Shown: positions 1-7,968 of the stretch, one piece after another | Position numbering within the stretch: the stretch's first letter is position 1 | Layout of the letters: each line of letters opens with the position of its first letter | Origin: VAZQ01 sp036406655 | GTDB taxonomy: Bacteria > Pseudomonadota > Alphaproteobacteria > Rhizobiales > Xanthobacteraceae | Length of the DNA: 42,932 nt | Direction of reading: 5' to 3' | NCBI GenBank assembly: GCA_036406655.1 | Contig: DASXAP010000294.1 | Span: 1-42,932, forward strand | Notes under the pieces: model-generated | Told to the model about the DNA's origin: nothing | Database searches by the model: none | Seen by the model: the letters and a program-made list of their open reading frames with translations, nothing else | Program-made: the position numbers and the translations under genes

Positions 1-20
1 CGCGCGAAAGAGGTGGAGGC

Positions 21-242
21 ATGCCCACGGCAACCTGGAACATTCCTCGCAGCATGATCGGGGTTCCGGCCCATGCAATGCTCGCCAAGCAGCAACAGGA
101 TCCTTGGCTGCAGGTCACGCTGGTGACCGCGGTTGCTTCAATCGGGATATTTCTGTTCGATCTGCTTGGTGCATCGGGGGTTACCGGCTTCAGTCTCTAC
201 GGGGCGATAGTCGCGATAATGGATCCCGTCGTGGTTGTGTAA
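21..242 (+). CDS. Small membrane protein, possible GlsB/YeaQ relic (73 aa)
   Basis: The ATG has a strong ribosome binding site (GGTGGAGG) about 9 bases upstream, so translation is credible. From about residue 40 the protein is hydrophobic and reads IGIFLFDLLGASGVTGFS, which resembles the second half of GlsB/YeaQ/YmgE-type proteins. The last residues (DPVVVV) depart from the usual Gly-rich membrane ending and the frame stops early. The first 35 residues match nothing I recognise. It is either a decayed, recombined GlsB-family gene or an unrelated short membrane protein. An intact family member lies at 5729-5992. Confidence 0.4.
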   Translation: MPTATWNIPRSMIGVPAHAMLAKQQQDPWLQVTLVTAVASIGIFLFDLLGASGVTGFSLYGAIVAIMDPVVVV

Positions 243-573
243 CGAGCAAATGGAATGATGGTTCGCCGCCGAGCCCTCGACTGGCTGCCGCAAAGCGGGT
301 GATTCGGGGTTGCGCTCGCAATCCAGGTTCCCGACAAGACACTGGCCAAGGCCTGCGCCGACTTCAGTGACTGGAGCCGGCCGTTGCGGCGTTGCCCGGC
401 CGTGACCGGAGCCGAGTTGATGGCTCAATCGTGCTGATTGAATATTGGCTCGTTACTCCCCTCCTGCGCGTCGTGTTGTATTGATCTCCGGCTCGGGTGC
501 GTTCTTGCCTGTCCTGGCATGATGCGCAGCTGGCCTGATCGTTGAATTGCCATCGACTGCATTCCATGGCGTT
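243..573. other. Intergenic stretch with no supported gene
   Basis: About 330 bases between the small membrane ORF and the TAXI-family gene. Open frames here lack a family signature or a convincing ribosome binding site. I see no clear promoter or terminator. Confidence 0.4.
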
Positions 574-1890
574 ATGGGATTTCGTCTGACACGCCGCAGC
601 ATGGCAGTCAAAGAAACCCTGAGATCGAACTGGCACTGGGTCACGATAGCCGTGACGGTGGGTGCCATTGCCTGCGCAGCGACTTTTGTACTGGGCAGCA
701 TGCCGCCACGTTCCATCGCCATGGCGACCGGCCCCGAGGGTGGCGGCTACTACGAGATCGGCAAGGAGTACCAGCAGGCGCTGGCGCGTGCGGGCGTGCG
801 GCTGGTGCCGGTCGAGACGGCCGGCAGCCTGGAGAACCTGGCGCTGCTGCGCAATCCCGGCTCGGGGGTGAGCATCGCACTGGTGCAGGGTGGTAGCATC
901 GGCAAGGCACGCGGGGAGCTCGAGTCGCTGGGCACGCTGTTCTACGAGCCGCTGTGGATTTTCCATCGCGGCGGGCTCGACGGCACGACGCTCGCGGCGC
1001 TGCGCGGCCACACGGTCTCGATCGGGCCGGTGGGGAGCGGATCGCATGCGCTCCTGCTTGAGCTGCTCGAGCGCAACGAAATGATCGAGGGTGTAGGCGA
1101 GCTGCTGGCACTTCCACCGCAAGAGGCCGCCGACAAGCTGCTGGCCGGCGAAATCGATGCGGTGGCCATGCTGGCGTCGTGGGACGCGCCGGTGGTCCGG
1201 CAGCTCGTCGCCGACGAGCGGGTCGAGCTTTTCAATCTCGCCCGCGCGGACGCCTATGTCGCGCTGTATCCCTTCCTGAGCAAGGTGATGGTGCCGCGGG
1301 GCGTCATCGATCTTGCGAAAAACAGGCCGCCGGCCGACGCGGCCCTGTTCGCGCCCAAGGCAAGCCTCGTCGTGCGCAAGGACCTCCACCCGGCGATCCA
1401 ATACCTGCTGCTCAGCACGGCTGTGCAGATCCATTCGGGGGTCGGAATGTTCAACCGCGCGGGACGTTTTCCAGCGCCCGAAGGCATCGAGCTGCCGCTC
1501 AGCAGCGAAGCGTTCCAGTTCTACAAGTCCGGCAAGCCGTTCTTGCAGAACAACCTTCCGTTCTGGATGGCATCGCTCGTCGGCCATCTGCTCGTCCTGC
1601 TCATCCCGATCGTCGCCGTGCTGTATCCGCTGATGCGGTTTCTGCCCCCCTTGTACGGCTGGGCCATGCGGCGGAGGATCTCGCGGTTGTACGGCGAGCT
1701 CCGATTCCTGGAGGACGATATCGTCGCGCGCGGAGCAGCGGCCGACCGCACGGAGCTGATGGCGCGCCTCGAACAGCTCGACCGGCAAGCGAGCCAGCTC
1801 AGAATGCCGATCGCTTATGAAAGCATGATGTTTCTGTTGCGCAACCACATCGGCGCGGTGCGCAACCGTTTGACGGCAAGCAAGCCGTAA
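574..1890 (+). CDS. Membrane-anchored TAXI-family solute-binding protein
   Basis: The 438-residue protein has an N-terminal membrane segment, then a TAXI-type binding fold opening with SMPPRSIAMATGPEGGGYYEIGK. The family pattern of a Gly-rich ligand loop and ALVQGGSIG follows. A second membrane segment sits near the C terminus (LLVLLIPIVAVLYPLM) and is followed by a charged, coiled-coil-like tail. TAXI proteins normally deliver ligands such as glutamate or other organic acids to TRAP permeases. No TRAP permease gene is adjacent, and the C-terminal anchor suggests a tethered sensor or scavenger rather than a free periplasmic protein. The frame is also open from TTG at 547 and from ATG at 601; no start has a strong ribosome binding site, so the start is uncertain. 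Confidence 0.8.
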   Translation: MGFRLTRRSMAVKETLRSNWHWVTIAVTVGAIACAATFVLGSMPPRSIAMATGPEGGGYYEIGKEYQQALARAGVRLVPVETAGSLENLALLRNPGSGVSIALVQGGSIGKARGELESLGTLFYEPLWIFHRGGLDGTTLAALRGHTVSIGPVGSGSHALLLELLERNEMIEGVGELLALPPQEAADKLLAGEIDAVAMLASWDAPVVRQLVADERVELFNLARADAYVALYPFLSKVMVPRGVIDLAKNRPPADAALFAPKASLVVRKDLHPAIQYLLLSTAVQIHSGVGMFNRAGRFPAPEGIELPLSSEAFQFYKSGKPFLQNNLPFWMASLVGHLLVLLIPIVAVLYPLMRFLPPLYGWAMRRRISRLYGELRFLEDDIVARGAAADRTELMARLEQLDRQASQLRMPIAYESMMFLLRNHIGAVRNRLTASKP

Positions 1891-1948
1891 TGTTCTTGGC
1901 GATGACCTTGCTGAAATCGAGCCACGCGGTCGGGCCCCTTTAGGGAAA

Positions 1949-2659
1949 TCAGCGAGTTCTCATCTCCGAGCACGGTCTCGAGCATCGGTCGGCGCGAACG
2001 TCGGCTCGCCAGCGCGCGACCTCGGTCTGCATTTCGATCGGCTTGGCCCTGGCGTATTCGATCAGGGCGGCTTCCAGCAGCAGGGGAAGCTCGACCTTGC
2101 AGTCGATCTTGGCGACATAGATCATGGCCATCGCTGTGGCGCCGCGGGGATCATTGACCATCATCTCCACGTAACTGCTCGCTCGGCTGATGACCGTCCG
2201 CTCGGACGCCGAGGACTGCCGGTGCCTTTCCGAGCACGACGGGGTTGATGGCGGGTCCGCCGCCGGGTCGGTTGGTCGCGCCTGCTCCGTTGGCCCTTCC
2301 GAGGCTGCGGGCCCGGTGCGTGCTTTCATGTGCACTTCTCGAGGCCCGAGTCGCTGCTGTGATCGACGTGGTGCGTCGCCGACACTTTGCTTTCGATGAG
2401 CGTCAGGCCCTGGGCCGCGGGAGCCATGACGCTTGCGTCCGATGAGGCGGGTCAGAACCGGCGACGGGCGCCGCAGCCTGATTCCGAGCCTGGAGCAGAG
2501 GGCCTGCAGAACGACCGGGGTTACACCTATTATTTGAGCGATCTCGTCTGTTCTCCTTCCCCGCTCGATGAGATTGACAATTTGCTGAATCCGCTCGGGC
2601 GTGAACTTTATCTCTCTTACCCGTCCGAATTGAATTGCCTGTTGCGTGGTTTCACTCAT
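1949..2659 (-). CDS. Uncharacterised HTH-domain protein (236 aa)
   Basis: The reading frame extends further upstream, but the ATG at 2659 (MSETTQQAIQFGR) has an AAGAAG ribosome binding site and fits similar rhizobial proteins as I remember them. Residues about 18-60 (TPERIQQIVNLIERG, DEIAQIIGVTPVVLQALCSRLGI) look like a GcrA or sigma-region-4 type helix-turn-helix. This is followed by a basic, low-complexity linker and a helical C-terminal part (YVEMMVNDPRGATAMAMIYVA). DNA binding is inferred from the HTH only. It converges on the TAXI gene with a 58-base gap. Confidence 0.55.
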   Translation of the reverse strand: MSETTQQAIQFGRVREIKFTPERIQQIVNLIERGRRTDEIAQIIGVTPVVLQALCSRLGIRLRRPSPVLTRLIGRKRHGSRGPGPDAHRKQSVGDAPRRSQQRLGPREVHMKARTGPAASEGPTEQARPTDPAADPPSTPSCSERHRQSSASERTVISRASSYVEMMVNDPRGATAMAMIYVAKIDCKVELPLLLEAALIEYARAKPIEMQTEVARWRADVRADRCSRPCSEMRTR

Positions 2660-3247
2660 GGATCGCTTCTTGATGTTTTCACGTGCCCCCTCGCAGGGGA
2701 GGTTCAGAGCCAGCCTGCCGCTGACGTTCGTATTCGCCTCGTATTGGGGAGGAGGCACACGGCGTTGCGCGATTCGTTCGGCACAGCTCGTTTCCCGTAC
2801 GTTCCGAGCATTGCCGATGCGGGATCTCACGCTCCTTGGTCGCCTCGCCCCCGCCCGCGGGATTGTTGGTCTTCGCCAAAGATTTGTTGGTTCGTGCCGT
2901 GGTTGGCGCAGTGGCCCAGATCGGCAGCCACACCACCGGTGGCGCCCTCAAGCAGAGGTCCGGCATGGAAAAGATGCCCTGGCGGGGATGCCTCAGCTTT
3001 CGCCCCCGCCCTAAGCGATCCTGGCAATCGCCCCCTGAACCGAAGCGGACATGAAACGGATGAAGCGCACACCGCGGGCGAAGATCATCCGCCGTGCCCT
3101 CGGGCTCAGCCTGGCAGACTTCGCGGCGCGCTATCCCATCCCCCTCGGCACGGATTGCTGCGCTCGACACGGCCGTCGAGGAACCAAAATCCTCACTCGG
3201 CGAGCGAGATGCAGGCAGCCTGAGGCTGCGCCCCGCGTTCGCTCGTT
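2660..3247. other. Gene-poor stretch containing an HTH gene remnant
   Basis: About 590 bases without an intact gene. The only recognisable item is the HTH remnant at 3051-3152. I looked for a partner toxin gene of BrnT or RelE type and found none. Confidence 0.4.
3051..3152 (+). pseudogene. Truncated HTH (antitoxin-type) gene, copy 1
   Basis: The frame from ATG 3051 reads AKIIRRALGLSLADFAARYPIPLGT, the start of a small XRE-like helix-turn-helix family of rhizobia, usually continuing LRDWEQGR-EPD-PARAY. After PLGT (3152) the sequence loses all resemblance, so only the first half of the domain survives. A second decayed copy lies at 4786-4967. In other genomes this family often follows a BrnT-type toxin gene; no toxin is seen here. 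Confidence 0.55.
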
Positions 3248-3490
3248 TCAGGCGCGCTTACGGGCGATGCCGGGAAAGGGATAGCCCATGACGCTCGGAG
3301 GCTGCCGCGACAAAGTTTTCTTCGATGCTCCACGGTCGACCTGCGGACGTTCAAGCTCTTTGACGAGCGCCGCGAGGCGTTCGGGCAACGGTTCGTCCGG
3401 CACGCGATACTCGGCGCGCACGCATTCCGCGATCCCGACCAGCAAGGCGCTCTTGGTCACTCCCGGTTGAAGTCTGGATAGTGAAAGCAT
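3248..3490 (-). CDS. Small protein with NepR-like helical motif (80 aa)
   Basis: The protein starts MLSLSRLQPGVTKSALLVG and contains VRAEYRVPDEPLPERLAALVKELE. That spacing (charged helix, EPLP turn, leucine-rich helix) recalls NepR anti-sigma factors and related short rhizobial proteins. It is not next to an ecfG or phyR gene, so a role in the general stress response is only a guess. A weak purine-rich site (GAGGG) precedes the ATG. Confidence 0.45.
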   Translation of the reverse strand: MLSLSRLQPGVTKSALLVGIAECVRAEYRVPDEPLPERLAALVKELERPQVDRGASKKTLSRQPPSVMGYPFPGIARKRA

Positions 3491-3531
3491 GGGGCCCTCG
3501 CTTCAGGTCGAGGGGTGGCCCACTTGAAGCT

Positions 3532-3618
3532 CTACTGCCGCTGACGCGCAGAGACCGCCACCACGTCAAGGCCTATCGCGAGAGCAAGAAGCACGGCGAC
3601 AAGCACGAGCCACTCCAT
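3532..3618 (-). CDS. Possible single-pass membrane micropeptide (28 aa)
   Basis: The ATG at 3618 is preceded by a strong ribosome binding site (GGGGAGGG). The product MEWLVLVAVLLALAIGLDVV ends in a short basic tail (SARQRQ), giving one membrane helix with a positive C terminus. It lies 41 bases upstream of the 3248-3490 gene on the same strand. There is no homology evidence; the call rests on the binding site and hydrophobicity. Confidence 0.35.
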   Translation of the reverse strand: MEWLVLVAVLLALAIGLDVVAVSARQRQ

Positions 3619-4271
3619 CGGGGCCCTCCCCATAATTGATCGATCACGTCTTCTCGTGGAACCGACCCCCAATGCGGGTTTGCGACCGGTTCCAGCGACT
3701 ACAACGCACAGGACAAAGTCATGTTCCCGACGCAACGCGGCGGGCAGGAGAACCTCTCCGGGATCAGGCGCGGCTCCTGCGTGCCACGCGACGGCTGCGC
3801 GCGGACCTTGTCCGGCCGGGCGTGGGCGCCGCCGCAATTGCGCCCGTGCAGCGCGGGCTGGCGGAGTGCCGGCTATTCCAGCGGCGGCCCCCGTTCGTTT
3901 CGACGTGATTGCACCGCCCGCAGCCTCACAGCTCTCGCAAAAAAAATGGTGCGCCAGGCCAGCCGTGGGAACTGTCGGGTGTCGCACAGAGTTATGTCGC
4001 TAAGCCCGCTGTCGTCGAGGAGGCCAGGCGGGTGATGGGGGCCCGACGGTCTGCCCCGTTCCCGTACGCCGCACATGCACCGAGCCGGGCTGTCGGGCCT
4101 CCCAAGAACTCTCCGAAGCCGGACGTAGTTCCGGCGAGCCCTTTTCGGCGAGCACCAGGAAAGGGCGACTGGCCCCGCCCCTTTCCTTGCCGGAAGCGGC
4201 GGGGCCTTCCAGTCGGTCGCCTCAATTTGCAAGGATTTGCTGATTCGCTTGCCGCGCAAGCTGGTGGGCTC
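3619..4271. other. 650-base stretch without a supported gene
   Basis: Open frames on both strands are proline/arginine/alanine-rich with no family pattern. The only structure I see is the imperfect inverted repeat at 4164-4221. Confidence 0.4.
4164..4221. repeat. Imperfect GC-rich inverted repeat
   Basis: The left arm GGCGACTGGCCCCGCC (4164-4179) is mirrored by the right arm at 4198-4221, whose reverse complement is the same word with two small insertions. It could fold into a bulged hairpin. It lies downstream of the minus-strand gene ending at 4272, so it might act as its transcription end, though no T-run follows. Confidence 0.35.
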
Positions 4272-4757
4272 TCATCGCGCTGCTATAGGCTTTAGCCGCT
4301 GGTCCAATTGACGGGTATCGATGCGTTCTTCCCAGTAGTCGATGAGAACCTCGCGGTTTATTTTCACGAACTCCTGGACCTGCCTCAGGATGTGACACGG
4401 AATGTGTCCGTCGGCGACGGAGCCGTCGTGAACGGCTACCGAGGCCGTTTGGCTGGTTGCGTTCAGGCTGTCAGGGGGATCGATAGCCACCTTTATGCGA
4501 GCGGCGTGGCGAGTCCGGCCTTTCGAGGATACCCAGAGCGTGTTGTCGACGCCGGTGGCGTCGGTGCGGAAGGATGCCATATGCTCGAGGAGCTCCTCCT
4601 CTGCCAATTGGTCGGCGAGTGCGTGGACATCCTCGAGCCGGGTGAGGACTGCGCCAATGTCGGTGAGCTCGACGACGTGGCCGGCGTCGAGCTCCTTTCG
4701 GAGCAGCGCGGGGTCCTTGAGGGCTTCCTGAGACGAAGATCGGATCGTTATGCTCAT
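4272..4757 (-). CDS. Conserved hypothetical protein of rhizobial type (161 aa)
   Basis: Function unknown. The protein reads as a small soluble protein with an N-terminal helical half (LTRLEDVHALADQLAEEELLEHM) and a second half TGVDNTLWVSSKGRTRHAARIKVAIDPPDS. This is followed by VAVHDG, then VKINREVLIDYWEERIDT and RLKPI. I recognise the second half as a recurrent uncharacterised family in Bradyrhizobium relatives. There is no signal peptide or membrane segment. The ATG at 4757 has only a weak upstream site. Confidence 0.6.
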   Translation of the reverse strand: MSITIRSSSQEALKDPALLRKELDAGHVVELTDIGAVLTRLEDVHALADQLAEEELLEHMASFRTDATGVDNTLWVSSKGRTRHAARIKVAIDPPDSLNATSQTASVAVHDGSVADGHIPCHILRQVQEFVKINREVLIDYWEERIDTRQLDQRLKPIAAR

Positions 4758-4785
4758 GCAGCCATCGTAGCAGCCTCATGCCGGT

Positions 4786-4967
4786 TTGGCACGACAGGCT
4801 AAGATCATTCGGCGTGCTCTTGGGCTCAGCCAAAGGGACTCGTCCCCACCCGACACATTCCGCTCGGCACGTCGCGGGGTCGAGAGCCGGCGCACGCCGA
4901 ACCCGATCAGGCAGCGCGCGCTTACCCGATCGTCATCGTGCGCGGACCGGACGTGGTGCTCAACGCA
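4786..4967 (+). pseudogene. Frameshifted HTH (antitoxin-type) gene, copy 2
   Basis: The first frame gives ARQAKIIRRALGLSQ (to 4833). The continuation is in another frame from 4851: RHIPLGTSRGREPAHAEPDQAARAYPIVIVRGPDVV. Together they rebuild the family pattern RALGLSQEEFAARYHIPLGT..EPD.PARAY..VIA.DPD. The joint spans 20 bases where 21 are expected, so one base is missing. It is a more complete but dead paralogue of the remnant at 3051-3152. Both copies are on the plus strand. Confidence 0.6.
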
Positions 4968-5053
4968 CCGAGCGTTGTCGCTGAGCCCGAGCAACTATCA
5001 GCAGAGCTGCCCGGCACCTGCCGCCCGGATCGGGGGGCAGCGCAGGTGGCAGC

Positions 5054-5404
5054 TCATGCCCTGCTGCCGGCCGCGCCTGCGTGCTCCGCCGCGGTGGTGA
5101 GCATGAGCGCCGAATGCGCATAGGCGCCGCCGGCGCGCATCTCGGCCGCGACCCAGATCGCTTCCATGAGCTCCTGCTGCGTCGCTCCGGCCCGCAGTGC
5201 CGCCCTGGTATGGCCCTGGATGCAGTAGGGACATTGCGTCACGTGCGCGACCGCCACGGCGATGATCTGCTTGATCTTTGCCGGCAGCGCGCCGTCCGCG
5301 AACACGGCCTTGCCGAAGCTCTCGAACGCGGCCTGCTGGGAGGGTGTCAATTCGCGGCGTCTGCGCGCAATCTCCGGCGTCGAACTCGGATAGACTGAGC
5401 TCAT
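5054..5404 (-). CDS. Carboxymuconolactone decarboxylase / AhpD-like protein
   Basis: This 116-residue protein starts at the ATG at 5404, which has a GGAAGGAAG site upstream; the frame extends further but without family sequence. It has the AhpD-type active-site motif C58-P-Y-C61 followed by H65, in the context AVAHVTQCPYCIQGHTRAALRAGATQQELMEAIW. Such proteins are thiol peroxidase or reductase partners, or ring-cleavage lactone decarboxylases. The CxxC-x3-H motif points to redox chemistry, and the physiological partner is unknown. It is cytoplasmic and monocistronic. Confidence 0.85.
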   Translation of the reverse strand: MSSVYPSSTPEIARRRRELTPSQQAAFESFGKAVFADGALPAKIKQIIAVAVAHVTQCPYCIQGHTRAALRAGATQQELMEAIWVAAEMRAGGAYAHSALMLTTAAEHAGAAGSRA

Positions 5405-5728
5405 GGTGGGCTTCCTTCCGCTTGCAAGCTCCCTGCCCCGTTGAATAACGCCTCTGGTCGAGCTCTCGTTGCCGGTTTGCCGCGCGGCCAACATTGCGTG
5501 ACTGCCGTCCGTCCTGGGGATCGGCGCAGGCGCGCTCTTGCCCCTGGCGCGCCGCGGCGTCGGCCGCCGCAACCCGCGCTCCGAATCGATTGCTTGGGCG
5601 GGCCGCCTCGCGCAGACTAAAGCCGGCTCTCGTCTGCCCCTGCGCATCGCCTGCCCCGGGCCGCCGATGACACAGCGCGCGCTTCGCTCTAATCTCCCCG
5701 GCCTTGCGGCCAAAGCTTGGGGGCTCCC
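5405..5728. other. Divergent intergenic region, nothing recognised
   Basis: The 324 bases between the AhpD-like gene (minus) and the GlsB-like gene (plus) should hold promoters for both. I could not identify a convincing sigma-70 or EcfG-type (GGAAC-N16-CGTT) pair. Confidence 0.35.
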
Positions 5729-5992
5729 ATGTCAGCAGAAAGTCTTCTCGTTATCATCATCGTCGGCCTCGTCGCCGGATGGCTCGCGGGCAAGATCGTC
5801 CGCGGCACCGGCTTCGGGCTGGTTGCCGATCTCTTCATCGGCATCGTCGGCGCCTTCATCGGCGACTGGCTGCTGCCGCGGCTCGGCATCCATCTCGGCG
5901 CCGGCATCATCTCCGCCATCATCTCGGCGACGATCGGTGCGATCATTCTTCTCGTGATCCTCAGGCTGGTGTATCGACGCGGCCGCTGGTGA
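5729..5992 (+). CDS. GlsB/YeaQ/YmgE family membrane protein (87 aa)
   Basis: The protein has three membrane segments and the glycine-rich pattern of the family: LLVIIIVGLVAGWLAGKIVRG, then GIVGAFIGDWLLPRLGI and TIGAIILLVILRLV. The ATG at 5729 is preceded by GGGGG. A TTG at 5717 is in frame but less likely. These small inner-membrane proteins are often linked to the general stress response in enterics and rhizobia; their biochemical role is not known. Confidence 0.85.
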   Translation: MSAESLLVIIIVGLVAGWLAGKIVRGTGFGLVADLFIGIVGAFIGDWLLPRLGIHLGAGIISAIISATIGAIILLVILRLVYRRGRW

Positions 5993-6044
5993 GCGAGCCG
6001 CGACGGCTGCGGGCCGCTCCCCTGGCAGGCGCGGCTCTCGACCT

Positions 6045-6764
6045 TCAATCCTCGCGCTCTTCGACCTCGCGCTGCGCCTCCGCCAACGCGCGCGGCTCGA
6101 CCAGCAGCCCTTGCCGCTCGTAGCGGCGGCGGGTCCTGCTGAAGCGCACCACCACCGCATAACGCGGGCTCTTGGCTTTCGCGCGGCGGGTGAGGAGCGC
6201 GTTCCCCGCAGGGACGAGCTCGAGGTCGCCGAGACCGGCGCAGGGCAGGCAGCTCGGGCCGGGCTTCTCCATGACCAGCAGACCGCCGCTGCCGCCGCAG
6301 CGATGGCAGCTCCAGTCCCGGTTCAACGGCTCGATCGCGACGAGCTCCGGCGCGCGGCTCGCCTTCTCCGCCAGCCGCGCCTGCTTCGCCGTCGAGAGCC
6401 TTCCCGAAATCCAATGCGTGCGATGGAGCTGCTCGAGAGCCGGGTCTCCGCCGCGCGTGAAGCGCAGCGGCTCTCGCCGCGGCGTGCGCGCGACATGGCT
6501 GGTCACGCTGGGAACGAATCCATGCTCCCTCGCCCAGGCTTCGAGCTCGCGCATCACCTCGGCGATGCGCTCGGGCCTGGTCTGGATCGCCTGCTCGAGG
6601 CAGTCGATCTCCCCCCGCTGCCATCGCTTCACGGTGCCGAGGTCGACCCATCCGATCCGCATGAAGATGTCGATCGGGCCGACATGGCCGCTTCCCGCCG
6701 CCAGTGCCGCCTCGGCGGCCCTGGCCACGCGCTCGGCAAGCGGCTGCTGATCTCTGCGGCGCAT
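6045..6764 (-). CDS. DUF2293-like protein with four-Cys metal site (239 aa)
   Basis: The start chosen (ATG 6764, MRRRDQQPLAERVARAAEAAL) follows an AGGAG site. The C-terminal half carries a zinc-ribbon-like pair WSCHRCGG and SCLPCAGLGDLELVPAGNALLTRRAKA, then YAVVVRFSRTRRRYERQGLLVE. I associate this block with the DUF2293 family. The N-terminal half (VGPIDIFMRIGWVD, VKRWQRGEIDCLEQAI) is less familiar. The pattern suggests RNA or nucleotide binding, but the function is unknown. It converges on the GlsB-like gene with a 52-base gap. Confidence 0.7.
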   Translation of the reverse strand: MRRRDQQPLAERVARAAEAALAAGSGHVGPIDIFMRIGWVDLGTVKRWQRGEIDCLEQAIQTRPERIAEVMRELEAWAREHGFVPSVTSHVARTPRREPLRFTRGGDPALEQLHRTHWISGRLSTAKQARLAEKASRAPELVAIEPLNRDWSCHRCGGSGGLLVMEKPGPSCLPCAGLGDLELVPAGNALLTRRAKAKSPRYAVVVRFSRTRRRYERQGLLVEPRALAEAQREVEERED

Positions 6765-7005
6765 CCGCTGTTCTGCTCCTGCCGCGGTTCGAGCCCGCGT
6801 CTGCGCGACCGCTGGGTGCGCCGCTAGCGAGCCGCCGGCTTTCAACGTTCCATGATACCGCGCACGCGGCCAGCCGGCCACGGTTCGAGGCGAGCGTCAT
6901 GGGTTCCATCCGGCGGCATTTCGCCTCCGGCCGCCCGCTCTTCAGCAGGTCGCGCCCCGTGCTATGCTGACGCCGGCATTCGCATCCCCCCACGAGAATT
7001 GTCCC

Positions 7006-7146
7006 ATGGCGTCGATTGACAACCCGGTGCGGCTCGCTCCGCATGCTCCCGAGCAGCAGCTCGAGAAGCTGCACGGCTTCTGGAACCTGGTGTCCGACGC
7101 CCCCGGCGTCGCCACCTTCGATCTTGCCGTCGACGGCCGCGAGTAG
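7006..7146 (+). CDS. Short ORF upstream of acetoacetate decarboxylase (46 aa)
   Basis: MASIDNPVRLAPHAPEQQLEKLHGFWNLVSDAPGVATFDLAVDGRE is normal-looking protein in composition, unlike shadow frames nearby. It ends 29 bases before the decarboxylase start, on the same strand. There is no strong ribosome binding site. It could be a small operon member or a leader; I recognise no family. Confidence 0.35.
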   Translation: MASIDNPVRLAPHAPEQQLEKLHGFWNLVSDAPGVATFDLAVDGRE

Positions 7147-7175
7147 CCGGCCCGCCACACTTTCAGGAGCGTCAC

Positions 7176-7967
7176 ATGAAGGAAGCTGAGGTCAAGGCGC
7201 GAGCCTATGCCATGCCGCTGACCAGCCCGGCCTATCCGCCGGGACCCTATCGGTTTCGCGCCCGTGAGTTCATGATCATCACCTACCGCACCGATCCCGA
7301 CAAGCTGCGCGCGATTGTCCCCGAGCCGCTCGAGCTCGACGAGCCTCTGGTCAAGTACGAGTTCATCCGGATGCCCGACTCGACCGGCTTCGGCGACTAC
7401 ACCGAGACCGGCCAGGTGATCCCGGTCCGGTTCCGCGGACGCAAGGGCGGCTACACCCACTGCATGTTTCTCGATGACGAAGGGCCGATCGCCGGCGGAC
7501 GCGAGCTCTGGGGCTTTCCGAAGAAGCTCGCCAAGCCCGTCTTTCACATCGAGACCGACCAGCTGGTCGGCACGCTCGATTACGGCCCGGTGCGCGTGGC
7601 CACCGCGACCATGGGCTACAAGCACAAGCCCGCCGACCTCGAGGCGGTGCGTGCCTCGCTCGCTGCGCCGAATTTCCTGCTCAAGATCATCCCGCACGTG
7701 GACGGCAGCCCCCGCATCTGCGAGCTCGTGGAGTACCATCTGGAGGAGGTCACGCTGCGCGGCGCCTGGACCGGCCCGGCGGCGCTGTCGCTCAGCCCGC
7801 ATGCGCTCGCGCCGGTGGCGGAGCTGCCGGTGCTCGAAGTGGTGGGCGCCGTGCACATGATCTGCGACCTGACGCTCGGTCTCGGCAAGGTCGTCCACGA
7901 CTACCTGCAGTCGCCCGCGTCCCGCAGCAAGCCGGCGCCCGAGCGCGCCGCGGCAGGAGCACAATGA
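7176..7967 (+). CDS. adc: Acetoacetate decarboxylase family protein
   Basis: The protein has 263 residues, close to the family's usual length. It contains the catalytic block REL-WGFPKKLA with the adjacent lysine pair K116-K117. In characterised enzymes the first lysine forms the Schiff base with acetoacetate and the second lowers its pKa. The expected reaction is acetoacetate to acetone plus CO2 in the cytoplasm, though some family members act on other keto acids. The ATG follows an AGGAG site. The stop lies one base before the next ATG, so it is co-transcribed with the 3-hydroxybutyrate dehydrogenase, which makes acetoacetate. The pair suggests ketone-body or polyhydroxybutyrate breakdown products as substrates. 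Confidence 0.9.
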   Translation: MKEAEVKARAYAMPLTSPAYPPGPYRFRAREFMIITYRTDPDKLRAIVPEPLELDEPLVKYEFIRMPDSTGFGDYTETGQVIPVRFRGRKGGYTHCMFLDDEGPIAGGRELWGFPKKLAKPVFHIETDQLVGTLDYGPVRVATATMGYKHKPADLEAVRASLAAPNFLLKIIPHVDGSPRICELVEYHLEEVTLRGAWTGPAALSLSPHALAPVAELPVLEVVGAVHMICDLTLGLGKVVHDYLQSPASRSKPAPERAAAGAQ

Positions 7968-7968
7968 C

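Noticed and set aside
364..1848. Long minus-strand open frame opposite the TAXI gene
   Set aside because: Composition is Arg/His/Gln-rich shadow sequence; the plus strand carries the recognised family.
2660..3050. Search for a toxin gene partner of the HTH remnants
   Set aside because: No frame shows a BrnT-, RelE- or HigB-like pattern.
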